Assembly (NCBI RefSeq): GCF_000374065.1
Contig: NZ_KB893252.1
Span: 62,001-126,000, forward strand
Direction of reading: 5' to 3'
DNA: 64,000 nucleotides
Origin: Spirosoma luteum DSM 19990
Lineage (GTDB): Bacteria > Bacteroidota > Bacteroidia > Cytophagales > Spirosomataceae
A model generated the notes under the pieces. The model was not told where the DNA came from. It did not search any database and saw only the letters and a list, made by a program, of their open reading frames with translations. Of this stretch, positions 7,491 to 15,730 are shown piece after piece. Each line of letters opens with the position of its first letter. Position 1 is the first letter of the stretch. Both the position numbers and the translations under genes were made by a program.

Positions 7491-8609
7491 ATGAATTTTG
7501 ACACCCTAGCCCTCCGCGCAACGCACCAACCCGACTCCGTAACCGGCTCGGTTGTGCCCCCCCTCTACCTGTCAACGACTTATGCCCGTAACGAAGCCAA
7601 TGAATTACCGGCTGATTTTCTCTATTCCCGCCCCAACAACCCCACGCGCGAAGCCCTGGAAAGAGCGTTGACGATGCTGGAAGGCGGAGTCACCGGCATG
7701 GCATTCGGGTCCGGGCAGGCGGCTACCATGACCCTTTTTCAGGCCCTTTCGCCCGGCGACCATGTATTGCTGTCCACGGATGCTTACTACGGTACCCCCG
7801 CCCTTCTGGAACAGGTATTTCACCCCTGGGGCCTCACGTACACGCGGGTAGACATGAGCAACCCCGACGCGGTAAAGGCTTCCATTCACGAAAATACACG
7901 GGTCGTCTGGTGCGAAACACCGTCCAACCCCCTGCTTCAAATCACGGATCTACTCCTGGTTAGTCAGATGGCGCACGAGGTTGGTGCTATCTGCGTGTGC
8001 GACAACACCTGGGCCACCCCCGTTCTGCAACGCCCCCTCGACCTGAACTGCGACGTGGTGATGCATTCGACCACCAAATACCTGAGCGGACACAGCGATG
8101 TGCTGGGCGGTGCCCTGATTTTCAAACGCGACAATGAATTTACGCAGCGGGTGCGGCAATTGCAAGGGCTATCCGGCGCGGTGCCGTCCCCTTTCGATTG
8201 CTGGCTGGTAAGCCGGGGCATTAAAACGCTGGGCTTGCGGGTACGCGCCCAAAGCCTGGCGGCCCAGGTCATTGCCGATTTCCTGACCGACCATCCCGCC
8301 GTGGAGCGGGTGCATTATCCGGGCTTGCCCAGTCACAAAGGGTACAGCCTTGCCCAGCAGCAGATGAACGGGCCCGGTGCCATGCTGTCCGTTCAGGTGA
8401 AGGGCGGGGCTGAAGAAGCCATCCGGTTTATTGGTAAACTTACCCTGTTTACACGAGCCACCAGTTTGGGTGGTGTAGAAAGCCTGATCGAACACCGGGC
8501 CAGTTCGGAAGGCCCCAATTCAACCACCCCAAAAAACCTGCTGCGGATTTCGGTGGGGCTGGAACACGCCGAAGATTTACTCGACGATCTGGCCCAGGCG
8601 CTGAGTTAG
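7491..8609 (+). CDS. Cys/Met-metabolism PLP enzyme (trans-sulfuration family)
   Basis: 372 residues, fold-type I PLP enzyme. The PLP lysine is K196 in HSTTKYLSGHSDVLGG. Upstream YSRPNNPTREALE and FGSGQAATMTLF are the cofactor-binding and substrate segments of cystathionine gamma-synthase, cystathionine beta/gamma-lyase and methionine gamma-lyase. SSEGPNSTTPKNLLRISVGLE at the end is the normal C-terminus. Sequence alone does not separate synthase from lyase. The gene starts a short rightward unit with the flavin reductase 80 bp downstream. Confidence 0.85.
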   Translation: MNFDTLALRATHQPDSVTGSVVPPLYLSTTYARNEANELPADFLYSRPNNPTREALERALTMLEGGVTGMAFGSGQAATMTLFQALSPGDHVLLSTDAYYGTPALLEQVFHPWGLTYTRVDMSNPDAVKASIHENTRVVWCETPSNPLLQITDLLLVSQMAHEVGAICVCDNTWATPVLQRPLDLNCDVVMHSTTKYLSGHSDVLGGALIFKRDNEFTQRVRQLQGLSGAVPSPFDCWLVSRGIKTLGLRVRAQSLAAQVIADFLTDHPAVERVHYPGLPSHKGYSLAQQQMNGPGAMLSVQVKGGAEEAIRFIGKLTLFTRATSLGGVESLIEHRASSEGPNSTTPKNLLRISVGLEHAEDLLDDLAQALS

Positions 8610-8688
8610 AAGCCGACGGCCCTGTTTGCGCCCGGAAACTAAAGCCCAAACGGCGGGGTTTTGTCAGTGTATTGAATCAACCTACCAA

Positions 8689-9288
8689 ATGAAAATTGCC
8701 CTGATTTCCACTTCATCGCGCAAAAATAGTAATTCGCTGCGTTTCGTTACTTACCTCCGGCATATCCTGACCGAAGGCGCCCAGCATGAGGCTTCTGTTG
8801 TAACATTTGAAAACTACGATATACCCCTGGTTGGTCAGGGTTCGGTGCAAAAAGAGTCACTCACCCCGTTTCAGGAAGAACTGATAACAACCTGGGAGTC
8901 GGCTGATCTGGTCATTTTTGCCATGCCCGAATACAACTGGACCGCGCCCCCGCAGGCTACCAATGCGATTCATCAGTTGGGCGGGCCCGCGTTCAAGCAT
9001 CTGTTCGATAACAAGGTTTTTGCAATGGTCGGCATTTCCAGCGGGCGCGGTGGCCGGCAGCCCGCACTGGACATGACCACGGTGGTGAACAAAATTATCA
9101 GTTTCACCAATAGCTACTCCATCATATCGCCCAAATTGTACGAGTCCCACGAAACGGCCGATAACCTGGACGAACGGGGGCACTTTGTGGGCAACGACGT
9201 GTACGAACGGACCGCAAGGGCCTTTGTCGACTATACCCTGAACGTAGCCCAGCGGTGGATGATACCGAGTTTAGTGGAGGAGAAATAG
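8689..9288 (+). CDS. NAD(P)H-dependent FMN reductase family protein
   Basis: 199 residues with the flavodoxin-like fold of the NADPH-dependent FMN reductase family. ALISTSSRKNSNS is the phosphate-binding loop for FMN, and FAMPEYNWTAPPQ is the conserved PEYN turn that contacts the isoalloxazine ring. I start at MKIALISTSS because the 21 codons before it do not resemble the family and would precede the first strand. Likely roles are flavin or quinone reduction in the cytoplasm. It probably shares a transcript with the PLP enzyme upstream. Confidence 0.85.
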   Translation: MKIALISTSSRKNSNSLRFVTYLRHILTEGAQHEASVVTFENYDIPLVGQGSVQKESLTPFQEELITTWESADLVIFAMPEYNWTAPPQATNAIHQLGGPAFKHLFDNKVFAMVGISSGRGGRQPALDMTTVVNKIISFTNSYSIISPKLYESHETADNLDERGHFVGNDVYERTARAFVDYTLNVAQRWMIPSLVEEK

Positions 9289-9299
9289 TCCACTTCCGT

Positions 9300-10160
9300 C
9301 TACAGATTTCTAATGTACTTCTGACCGCCCAGATACCGCATTTGCCGGGATATCTGGGCGGTTCGGCGTTGGATGTAATTCGATGGGTGTTTGATCGAAA
9401 AAAGACGCGGGTTGGGGAGTACCGCGGCTAGCCGGGCGGCTTCTGACCGGGCCAGCGTTGACGCCGGGTGGCCGTAGTACCGTTGCGATGCTGCCTCGAC
9501 CCCGAACGTCATTGGCCCCGTTTCGGCTACATTGAGGTATACTTCCAGAATGCGCTCCTTGCCCCAAATAAACTCGATTAACACCGTAAAATACACCTCC
9601 AGCCCTTTCCGGAGGTAACTGCGGCCATTCCACAGGAACACATTCTTGGCTACCTGCTGCGAAATGGTACTAGCACCACGCACCCGTTTGCGCGTTTTAT
9701 TTTCCTTGATGGCATCCTGAATTTCATCGAAGTCGAACCCCCAGTGCCGGGGAAAAGCCTGGTCTTCGGAGGCTACCACCGCTAGGGCTGCTTCTTTGCT
9801 GATGGCCTCGTACGACCGCCATTTTTTGTACACGTGGCTGCTCTCATCGGTACCGAACGTATCTACCCAGCGCGAAACGACGAGGGGTGTTACGATAACC
9901 GGCACGTATTTCAACGCGATGACGTACCCCAGCGAACCAAAGAACAACCACAGGAAAGCCCGGATGCAAAACCGGTATACCTGTTCCAGTATGGGCCGGT
10001 TCCGGATAAAGCGACGCGTCTGCTGCCAGCGTGACGAACCGGTTCTGACCGGTGGCCGCTGTCCTTTGGCGCCCTGACCGGTAACAGACCGGGGTACCTT
10101 CGGGCGGGGTTGCTGAGGAGCACCGGAACGAAATTTATTAACGGGTCGCTGAGGGTTCAT
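9300..10160 (-). CDS. mtgA: Monofunctional peptidoglycan glycosyltransferase
   Basis: 286 residues, GT51 family. The N-terminal 60 residues are basic and proline-rich, followed by one membrane segment (about 67-90). The catalytic region has the Glu at about 132 in SEDQAFPRHWGFD, then RGASTISQQVAKN and KERILEVYLNVAE, which are GT51 motifs. There is no transpeptidase domain, so it polymerises lipid II glycan strands without cross-linking. The basic cytoplasmic tail is longer than in E. coli MtgA. Encoded convergently with the FMN reductase, 11 bp away. Confidence 0.9.
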   Translation of the reverse strand: MNPQRPVNKFRSGAPQQPRPKVPRSVTGQGAKGQRPPVRTGSSRWQQTRRFIRNRPILEQVYRFCIRAFLWLFFGSLGYVIALKYVPVIVTPLVVSRWVDTFGTDESSHVYKKWRSYEAISKEAALAVVASEDQAFPRHWGFDFDEIQDAIKENKTRKRVRGASTISQQVAKNVFLWNGRSYLRKGLEVYFTVLIEFIWGKERILEVYLNVAETGPMTFGVEAASQRYYGHPASTLARSEAARLAAVLPNPRLFSIKHPSNYIQRRTAQISRQMRYLGGQKYIRNL

Positions 10161-10276
10161 AGACGTAAGAGCATTTCGCGAAAATAATGGTAAGCACCGG
10201 TTAAAACCGATTATCAGCGCACATAACCCGAAAAAACTCCGAAAAATCGAAGCACTCCATTACGAAAACCACTAAT

Positions 10277-11422
10277 TTACCCGACGAACAAGGTAGCGGC
10301 TACCCGGTCGGCGAAGAGTTTTCCGGCGTTCGTCAGCCGGAGCCGGTCACCGTCACATACGAGCCAGCCCGATGCGTACAGGGTGCCTAAATCGCTTGCC
10401 TGTTGCCGGACAAAGTCGGTACCCAACAGCAAATTCAGTTCGAAGAGGGAGCAACCCCACTGTGTTCTAAGGCCCGTCAGCAGGTAGTCATTTACCTGGT
10501 CGGCGGTTGTCATCACCTCAATTTCGGCGGGTATACTGCCCTGCCGGATGTCAGCGATATAACGTGCGTTGTTGGCAATATTGTATTGCCGGGAGTGGCC
10601 GTTGTAGGAGTGGGCGCTGGGGCCAATGCCCAGGTACGGCTTTCGCTGCCAGTAAGCAGTATTATGCCGGGCGTACTGACCAGAGCGCGCAAAGTTCGAG
10701 ATTTCATAATGTTCATACCCAAGCGATACGTCGCCGGCACCACCCGTACCCGCCAGCAACCGGGTCAGTTCCTCAAACTGGTCGGCGGCCAGTTCTTCCT
10801 CAACAGGCGGGAGTTTCCCCTTCTGCTGCCATCGGCCAAATGCCGTATCGGGTTCAATCGTGAGGGCGTAGGCCGACAGGTGGGGTACATCGAGCGCTAT
10901 AATTTTCTCCAGGTCGTATTGCCAGCGGGATGCGTCGCGGTTGGGGAGTCCGTAAATTAAGTCGACGCTCATGTTGGCAAAGCCCGCTTCCCGCGCCACC
11001 CCAACGCATGCCTCGGCTTCGGTGCCCGTGTGCGCCCGGTTCATCCAGCGCAGTGTGGCTTCATCGAACGTCTGAATCCCAATACTCAGCCGATTAACAT
11101 ACCGACGCAGTACCCGCAGTGTATCGGCCGTAAGGTCATCGGGGTTCGCTTCGAGGGTGATTTCAGCCGTGGGAGATACGGTAAACTGCTTGTGAATGGC
11201 CGTAAAAAGCTGCTCCAGTTCCCGTTCCGTCAGCAAAGAAGGGGTACCGCCACCCAGATAAATTGTCTGTAATTCAGGCGTTGGCAGGTAGTCCTTCTGG
11301 AGCTGGATTTCGGCGCAGAGGGCGTCCACCAGGGCCGATTTCTGGCCCAGACTGGTGCTAAAATGAAAGTCGCAGTAGTGACAGGCCTGTTTGCAGAAGG
11401 GGATGTGCAGGTAGAGGTGCAT
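10277..11422 (-). CDS. hemW: Radical SAM heme chaperone HemW
   Basis: 381 residues from the chosen MHLYLHIPFC start (five codons inside the longest frame). The radical SAM cluster motif is CKQACHYCDFHF (CxxxCxxC followed by Phe). YLGGGTPSLL, EANPDD and GIQTFDEATLRWMNR are HemN/HemW family motifs, and the terminal HemW domain is present. The CxxxCxxC-DF pattern and the lack of the HemN N-terminal extension favour HemW, which delivers heme to acceptor proteins, over true coproporphyrinogen oxidase. It is transcribed after a GNAT gene with a gap of 37 bp. Confidence 0.85.
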   Translation of the reverse strand: MHLYLHIPFCKQACHYCDFHFSTSLGQKSALVDALCAEIQLQKDYLPTPELQTIYLGGGTPSLLTERELEQLFTAIHKQFTVSPTAEITLEANPDDLTADTLRVLRRYVNRLSIGIQTFDEATLRWMNRAHTGTEAEACVGVAREAGFANMSVDLIYGLPNRDASRWQYDLEKIIALDVPHLSAYALTIEPDTAFGRWQQKGKLPPVEEELAADQFEELTRLLAGTGGAGDVSLGYEHYEISNFARSGQYARHNTAYWQRKPYLGIGPSAHSYNGHSRQYNIANNARYIADIRQGSIPAEIEVMTTADQVNDYLLTGLRTQWGCSLFELNLLLGTDFVRQQASDLGTLYASGWLVCDGDRLRLTNAGKLFADRVAATLFVG

Positions 11423-11459
11423 GTGCCATATTGACAACGTGGCGAGGCAATGGGTTCCT

Positions 11460-11912
11460 TCAGAAGGTTTTCTCCAGCAAAATGGTCAGACCGTGTTTCC
11501 CCTGCATGGTGCCAATAATGTCGAAACCGGCTTTGAGGTTGAGGATTAACATGGAACGCCATTGATTGTACGTCTGCGTCCGAACGGTATGGTAGTTATG
11601 CTGGTGGCACCACTCGTGTTGCCGACGCATCAGTTCGGGAGCAATACCGTTGCCCCGAAAGGCGGGGGCAACGCAGCCCAGCCAACTGTAAAAGTGGCCC
11701 GGTTTGCGTTCGTAGCCCAGTTTGCACCCTACCACAACACCGTCGGCCAACGCTAATCCGGTATAAATGCCCGTCTGGCGTTGCCGGTTTAGGAGTTCCG
11801 CCCGCAAATGGGATGGGGATTCATTGTCGAACACACCAGCCAGCAAATTGACCACGGCCGTTAGCTGAGGTTCCAGCGGAAGCGTGTGGTAAAACTGGTA
11901 CTGGATATCCAT
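11460..11912 (-). CDS. GNAT family N-acetyltransferase
   Basis: 150 residues. The acetyl-CoA loop is in VAPAFRGNGIAPELMRR (R-x-x-G-x-A/G pattern after a beta-bulge strand), and SMLILNLKAGFDIIG is the usual C-terminal N-x-x-A/G-x-x-x-x-GF motif. Substrate unknown. It sits directly upstream of hemW on the same strand, so the two are likely co-transcribed, without an obvious functional link. Confidence 0.75.
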   Translation of the reverse strand: MDIQYQFYHTLPLEPQLTAVVNLLAGVFDNESPSHLRAELLNRQRQTGIYTGLALADGVVVGCKLGYERKPGHFYSWLGCVAPAFRGNGIAPELMRRQHEWCHQHNYHTVRTQTYNQWRSMLILNLKAGFDIIGTMQGKHGLTILLEKTF

Positions 11913-11949
11913 CTGGTAAAGATGGCGGTTGAGTAGGAATTAAGGGCTA

Positions 11950-12105
11950 TCAATCCGGGCATTTCCTGCACCGTTTCCCTTTTTTGTACTTCTTGCAGCA
12001 CTTTTTCAGGATACACTCCTGACTGGCGTAGGGATTGGTCTGTATCAGGGATTTACTGTAGCTACCGAATGAAACAGGTATCAGATCATTGAAATCAGTC
12101 GTCAT
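11950..12105 (-). CDS. Cys/Lys-rich 51-residue miniprotein
   Basis: A 51-codon frame from ATG at 12105 to TGA at 11950. The first half is ordinary (LIPVSFGSYSKSLIQ). The second half is dense in Cys and Lys: CILKKCCKKYKKGKRCRKCPD, with five Cys. I recall similar short Bacteroidota proteins ending in CC-KY-KGK-C--CP, but know no function. A metal- or nucleic-acid-binding knuckle would fit the spacing. A good -7 box (TACCTTTG on this strand, 12128-12135) sits 22 bp ahead of the ATG, which supports a real, separately transcribed gene. Confidence 0.6.
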   Translation of the reverse strand: MTTDFNDLIPVSFGSYSKSLIQTNPYASQECILKKCCKKYKKGKRCRKCPD

Positions 12106-12127
12106 TAGTATCGTTGAGTTATGCAGG

Positions 12128-12157
12128 CAAAGGTATAACTATTTAGATTCATTACAG
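12128..12157 (-). promoter_or_regulatory. Candidate promoter of the Cys/Lys-rich miniprotein
   Basis: On the minus strand TACCTTTG (12128-12135) matches the Bacteroidota -7 element TAnnTTTG exactly. A CTG in place of the -33 TTG lies 19 bases further upstream (12155-12157). The predicted start of transcription falls about 15-20 nt before the ATG at 12105. Confidence 0.5.
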
Positions 12158-12165
12158 ATAAAAAT

Positions 12166-12963
12166 ATGAAAAAGCTTTCATTATTTACTGGACTAAGTAT
12201 CTTGTTCAGCGTAGCCTTCGGGCATGAGTTCTGGTTAGAACCAACGCAGTTTTTTGCCCGTGTCGGCCAGTTGATACGGGTACAGGTGCTGGTGGGGGAA
12301 AACTTCACCGGTGAGCGGTCGGAAGGGAAAAAGAACCGGCTGATTCAATATCGCCACTACACGGCTGCGGGCAACGAAGACCTCTCCCCTGCCTTGGTCG
12401 GCGATACGTACGGCGACGTAACAGTACCCCTCAAAACAGCCGGTACGCACCTGTTTAGTTTTGCCAACACACCCAAGTTTCTGTCCATGAAACCAGACAG
12501 CTTTCTGCTGTATTTGGAAGAAGACGGGTTGGATAACGTGATAGAAGCGAGAAAAAAACAGGGTAATACGGATAAACCGAGCCGGGAGTTGTACCAGCGA
12601 TGCGTAAAAACACTGGTGCAGGTCGGCTCAAAAACCGACGACACTTTCGCCAAAAATACGGGTATGATGTTGGAAATCAGTTTAGCTAAGAATCCCTACA
12701 ATCAGCACCCCGGCCAGACGGCTGAGTTTCGCCTGGTGTTTGCGAACAAACCGCTGGCCGGGGCGTTGGTACGGTACTGGAACCGGGACGCAACTAATCA
12801 CGTAACCGAAGAGAAGCAGCGTTCCGACGCGCATGGACGCGCCCGGTTTACACTACGGGCCGGTGCCAACATGGTGAGCGCAGTCCGGATGGTGCCGCAC
12901 AACAATCCCGTCGAAGCCGACTGGCATAGCTACTGGGGCAGCCTCACGTTCGGGTGCCGGTAA
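12166..12963 (+). CDS. DUF4198 periplasmic protein
   Basis: 265 residues with a signal peptide (MKKLSLFTGLSILFSVAFG) and the mature start HEFWLEPTQF, the signature opening of DUF4198. Members are periplasmic beta-sandwich proteins often found near metal uptake genes, and the conserved N-terminal His suggests metal binding after signal cleavage. No transporter or TonB receptor gene is adjacent here. The mature sequence ends with a second sandwich (AEFRLVFANKPLAGALV, then GRARFTLRAG). Role beyond that is unknown. Confidence 0.75.
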   Translation: MKKLSLFTGLSILFSVAFGHEFWLEPTQFFARVGQLIRVQVLVGENFTGERSEGKKNRLIQYRHYTAAGNEDLSPALVGDTYGDVTVPLKTAGTHLFSFANTPKFLSMKPDSFLLYLEEDGLDNVIEARKKQGNTDKPSRELYQRCVKTLVQVGSKTDDTFAKNTGMMLEISLAKNPYNQHPGQTAEFRLVFANKPLAGALVRYWNRDATNHVTEEKQRSDAHGRARFTLRAGANMVSAVRMVPHNNPVEADWHSYWGSLTFGCR

Positions 12964-12991
12964 TGAAGGCTGGTCATAAATAGTAATAAGG

Positions 12992-13843
12992 CTACACCGT
13001 AATCTCGCCCGTCAGGTAGAGCTTAACCTGACCCGAAATATCGACACGGGCGGGGTTTTCGCCGTCGTCATTCAGTTTACAGCGCAGATACCCGCCCCGC
13101 TTTGATAACTGACGGGCGGTAAGTTCTTTTTTGCCCAGTTGCTCAGCCCAGTAAGGAACCAGTGTCGTGTGAGCCGACCCGGTCACAGGGTCTTCATCAA
13201 TACCCGATAGTGGGCCAAAAAAGCGGGAGACGAAATCAACCGGTTCCTGATCGCCGGTTCTTTCTGCCTTTCCCGGAGCGGTCACAATAATACCTCTGGC
13301 GGGAATAGAACTCATTTCCCGAAAATCAGGGGTCAGCGCTTCAATCTGCTCCTGCGATTCATAAACGACCATATAGTCGGTTTTACCTTTCAACACAGCC
13401 AGTGGTTTTTCGTGCAGACTGGCCAGCAGCGCGGGCGGTTGTAAGGTAGCAGTCTGCAACACGTCGGCGGGAAAGTCGAGGGTTAGCCAGCCATCATCAC
13501 CCCGGCACACCTTCAACAGGCCACTGCGGGAGTCGAAGTGGATAACATCCGTCTGGGTTGTATCCTCTCCTTCGGCGGTGGACTGTTCCAGAAAGAAAAT
13601 GACGTAGCCGGTAGCCAGCGTAGCATGACCACACAGGTCTACTTCCACCGTGGGCGTAAACCAGCGAATATGGTAGTGATTTTGCTCGCCTGTTTTGACG
13701 TAGAAAGCGGTTTCGGCCAGGTTATTTTCGGCGGCAATCTGCTGCATCTGCCCGTCGGGCAGCCAGTCGGTCAGGGGTACAACGGCAGCCGGATTACCGG
13801 CGAATAACTGGTCGGCAAAAGCATCGAGTTGGTAAATACGCAT
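12992..13843 (-). CDS. PhzF-family isomerase/epimerase
   Basis: 283 residues. MRIYQLDAFADQLFAGNPAAVVPL and ENNLAETAFY (with the catalytic Glu) are the family hallmarks, and DLCGHATLATGYV plus DPVTGSAHTTLVPYW mark the two halves of the diaminopimelate-epimerase-like fold. No phenazine genes are nearby, so this is one of the many PhzF-like proteins of unknown substrate. The start was chosen at MRIYQLD, eight codons inside the longest frame. It lies 34 bp downstream of the HAD phosphatase on the same strand. Confidence 0.85.
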   Translation of the reverse strand: MRIYQLDAFADQLFAGNPAAVVPLTDWLPDGQMQQIAAENNLAETAFYVKTGEQNHYHIRWFTPTVEVDLCGHATLATGYVIFFLEQSTAEGEDTTQTDVIHFDSRSGLLKVCRGDDGWLTLDFPADVLQTATLQPPALLASLHEKPLAVLKGKTDYMVVYESQEQIEALTPDFREMSSIPARGIIVTAPGKAERTGDQEPVDFVSRFFGPLSGIDEDPVTGSAHTTLVPYWAEQLGKKELTARQLSKRGGYLRCKLNDDGENPARVDISGQVKLYLTGEITV

Positions 13844-13877
13844 AGTGATTTGTGGGCGCCCAGGCACGTATCAAGGT

Positions 13878-14561
13878 TTAGGAATGTAGTTTTGATGTTG
13901 GTAATGTAGCAATCGTATCCACCGTGAGTGCCTCCAGCGACGGTAAAATAATGTCAGCGATAGCAAATTTAGGGTCATTATACTCAAAAGCAGCCGGTAC
14001 GGCAACGGTTTGCATCCCTGCGTCGTAAGCCGACCGGAGGCCACTCCCCGAATCCTCAAAGGCCAGACAGTTGGCCGGTAATACGCTGAGCTGCCGGGCC
14101 GTACCCAGGTACACATCCGGCGCGGGTTTGTTGCGGGCCTCCAGCGTAGCGGAGTGCCAGAGCGTCAGTAAATCCCGAATTCCCAGCCGGTCAACCACTA
14201 CCTCAATCAGACTCATGGGTGAGGCCGACGCAATAGCGGTTGGAATACCCTGATCAGCAAAGAATGCGAGAGCCTCCAGCGCCCCCGGCATGGGTTCGGC
14301 CAGTTGGGCAATACGCACGTGAACGCCTTCGGTAATGGCATCGGCCAGGTCCTGATGGCTGCGCTCCGGCACATCGACCCAGGGAGCGCGGGCATACCAG
14401 TAACGAATCACTTCCGGTATAGGCATACCGGTGGTCTGCTTGCATTCATCGTCGGTCAGAAATAGCCCAACGGTGGCAAATACTTCGCGTTCCATGGCCC
14501 GCCAGTGGGGTTCCGAGTCCACCAGCAGCCCGTCCATATCAAATATTGCAGCGTGTATCAA
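13878..14561 (-). CDS. HAD phosphatase, HxpB/beta-phosphoglucomutase-like
   Basis: 227 residues. Motif I is FDMDGLLVDSEP with the nucleophile and acid/base Asp, motif II is IASASPMS, the motif III Lys lies in ARNKPAPDVYL, and motif IV is CLAFEDSGSGLRSA. The sequence resembles sugar-phosphate phosphatases of the YniC/HxpB group (hexitol and 2-deoxyglucose 6-phosphatase) more than beta-phosphoglucomutase. First gene of a leftward pair with PhzF. Confidence 0.8.
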   Translation of the reverse strand: MIHAAIFDMDGLLVDSEPHWRAMEREVFATVGLFLTDDECKQTTGMPIPEVIRYWYARAPWVDVPERSHQDLADAITEGVHVRIAQLAEPMPGALEALAFFADQGIPTAIASASPMSLIEVVVDRLGIRDLLTLWHSATLEARNKPAPDVYLGTARQLSVLPANCLAFEDSGSGLRSAYDAGMQTVAVPAAFEYNDPKFAIADIILPSLEALTVDTIATLPTSKLHS

Positions 14562-14661
14562 AATTGGGTGATAAAGTGATCAGTTGACTGGTTGGTTCGT
14601 CAATGAGTCGATGCAGTTATCTACGGCGTAGACCGACCAGCGGATTGACTGTTGAACAGCT

Positions 14662-14949
14662 TCATACCAGCGCCTGACGAAAGGGTTTTACATCTATTTT
14701 ATCCCAAACTCCCTGCACAATGTAGGGGTCAGACCGGAGGTAGTCGTTCAACTGATCTTCGGTTGCCATAGCCAGCACAAGCATGGAACCCATCATGTTA
14801 CCGTCGGGATCGAGGAGGGCACCCCCCAGCAGGAATTGCTCTTTTTCTTTCAGCCGGGCCACATAAGCCAGGTGGGCCGGGCGGGCAGCCATCCGCCGGT
14901 CGAGCGCATCAGGATCGGTGTGGTCGTAGGCATGAATAACATAATGCAT
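14662..14949 (-). CDS. YciI-like protein
   Basis: 95 residues with the ferredoxin-like YCII fold: YVIHAYDHTDPDALDRR with an early His-x-x-Asp, RPAHLAYV with the conserved His, GGALLDPDG and FLRSDPY-like DYLRSDPYIVQGVWD. Members are small dimeric proteins, some of which act as lactone hydrolases or dehalogenase-like enzymes; most are uncharacterised. It stands alone between the HAD and HEPN genes. Confidence 0.8.
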   Translation of the reverse strand: MHYVIHAYDHTDPDALDRRMAARPAHLAYVARLKEKEQFLLGGALLDPDGNMMGSMLVLAMATEDQLNDYLRSDPYIVQGVWDKIDVKPFRQALV

Positions 14950-15006
14950 GGTTTCAGTACAGGATTTTGACGAAGCAAGATACCAACTTTGACTAGACGG
15001 GCAAGG

Positions 15007-15396
15007 TCAGGCGACCGGATTTTGGGCAAAATAAGTCCGTGTAAGGTCATAAAACAGTTTGGCATCATCCAGCAGCAACTGCGCTTCTGCAGTACTGATA
15101 AACGCATCCATATCATAGTCAGCAGCCTGATGAGCAGCAAAACTATTCCTGACAAGTTTAATGGTCTGCACGTCGAAACGAGCACTTCCCACGAAGAACT
15201 CACTAAACGTTGCGTGTGCTGTCTGATGCTTCTCCGCGTAAATCCCTTCCGAAGCCAGCAGCGCACTGAGGCAGTAAAACACAGCGTAATAGGCCCTGTT
15301 GGCTACGGCCAGTAGCCGTTCATTCTGATACATATAACGGGCATCATTCAGCGCATCTTCGGCGTGTTCGAGAAACCGGATTACTTCTTTTTTCAT
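15007..15396 (-). CDS. HEPN-domain protein (toxin half of a HEPN-MNT pair)
   Basis: 129 residues, all-helical. The helix EDALNDARYMYQNERLLAV and the RAYYAVFYCLSALL segment are typical of HEPN proteins. RNSFAAH (R83, H89) fits the Rx4-6H ribonuclease motif, so the active site looks intact. HEPN toxins are normally held in check by a minimal nucleotidyltransferase (MNT) encoded just upstream. Here the upstream reading frame overlaps by ATGA as expected, but it is a decayed MNT gene. The UPF0332-type sequence lacks the HxY found in HepT, so AMPylation control is uncertain. Confidence 0.75.
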   Translation of the reverse strand: MKKEVIRFLEHAEDALNDARYMYQNERLLAVANRAYYAVFYCLSALLASEGIYAEKHQTAHATFSEFFVGSARFDVQTIKLVRNSFAAHQAADYDMDAFISTAEAQLLLDDAKLFYDLTRTYFAQNPVA

Positions 15397-15627
15397 ACGA
15401 CTAATTTTTTACGTGCTTCCCAATCACCGATTAATCCCTGTTTCGACAGGATTTCCGTTTTAACGTCCATTACCATCCATCTCTCCGCACCTAGCACGCC
15501 TGGCTCAGCAACATCATCAGGCCGATAGCCGACTCGTAGTCGTCCCTGCGTAGGAACCTAGTAGATAACCCCGTACAGCCGGTCGCCATAATGCGTTTGC
15601 AGGGTGGATTTCTACGGCCGTCAATCG
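15394..15627 (-). pseudogene. Decayed MNT nucleotidyltransferase (antitoxin)
   Basis: Pieces of a small nucleotidyltransferase are readable in three frames on this strand: TAVEI, then STLQTHYGDRLYGVI, then DDYESAI-GLMMLLSQ, and finally MDVKTEILSKQGLIGDWEA ending with TGA that overlaps the HEPN start. An intact copy would read LYGVIL(F/Y)GSYARGDYESDSDIDLMMLLS. In this DNA the GS-x-ARG-x-SDxD catalytic stretch is broken by a stop (TAG), at least two frameshifts and loss of the SD pair. The open 3' end could still give a short peptide but no transferase. Confidence 0.7.
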
Positions 15628-15730
15628 GCTAGGTAACCGGATTAATCGACGTTTTCAACGTGAAAAGTAAGCGTTTCGGCCTTTTCTTCCTAATTTCAGG
15701 CCTTTCCTTATTCATTCTCTTCATTCAACA

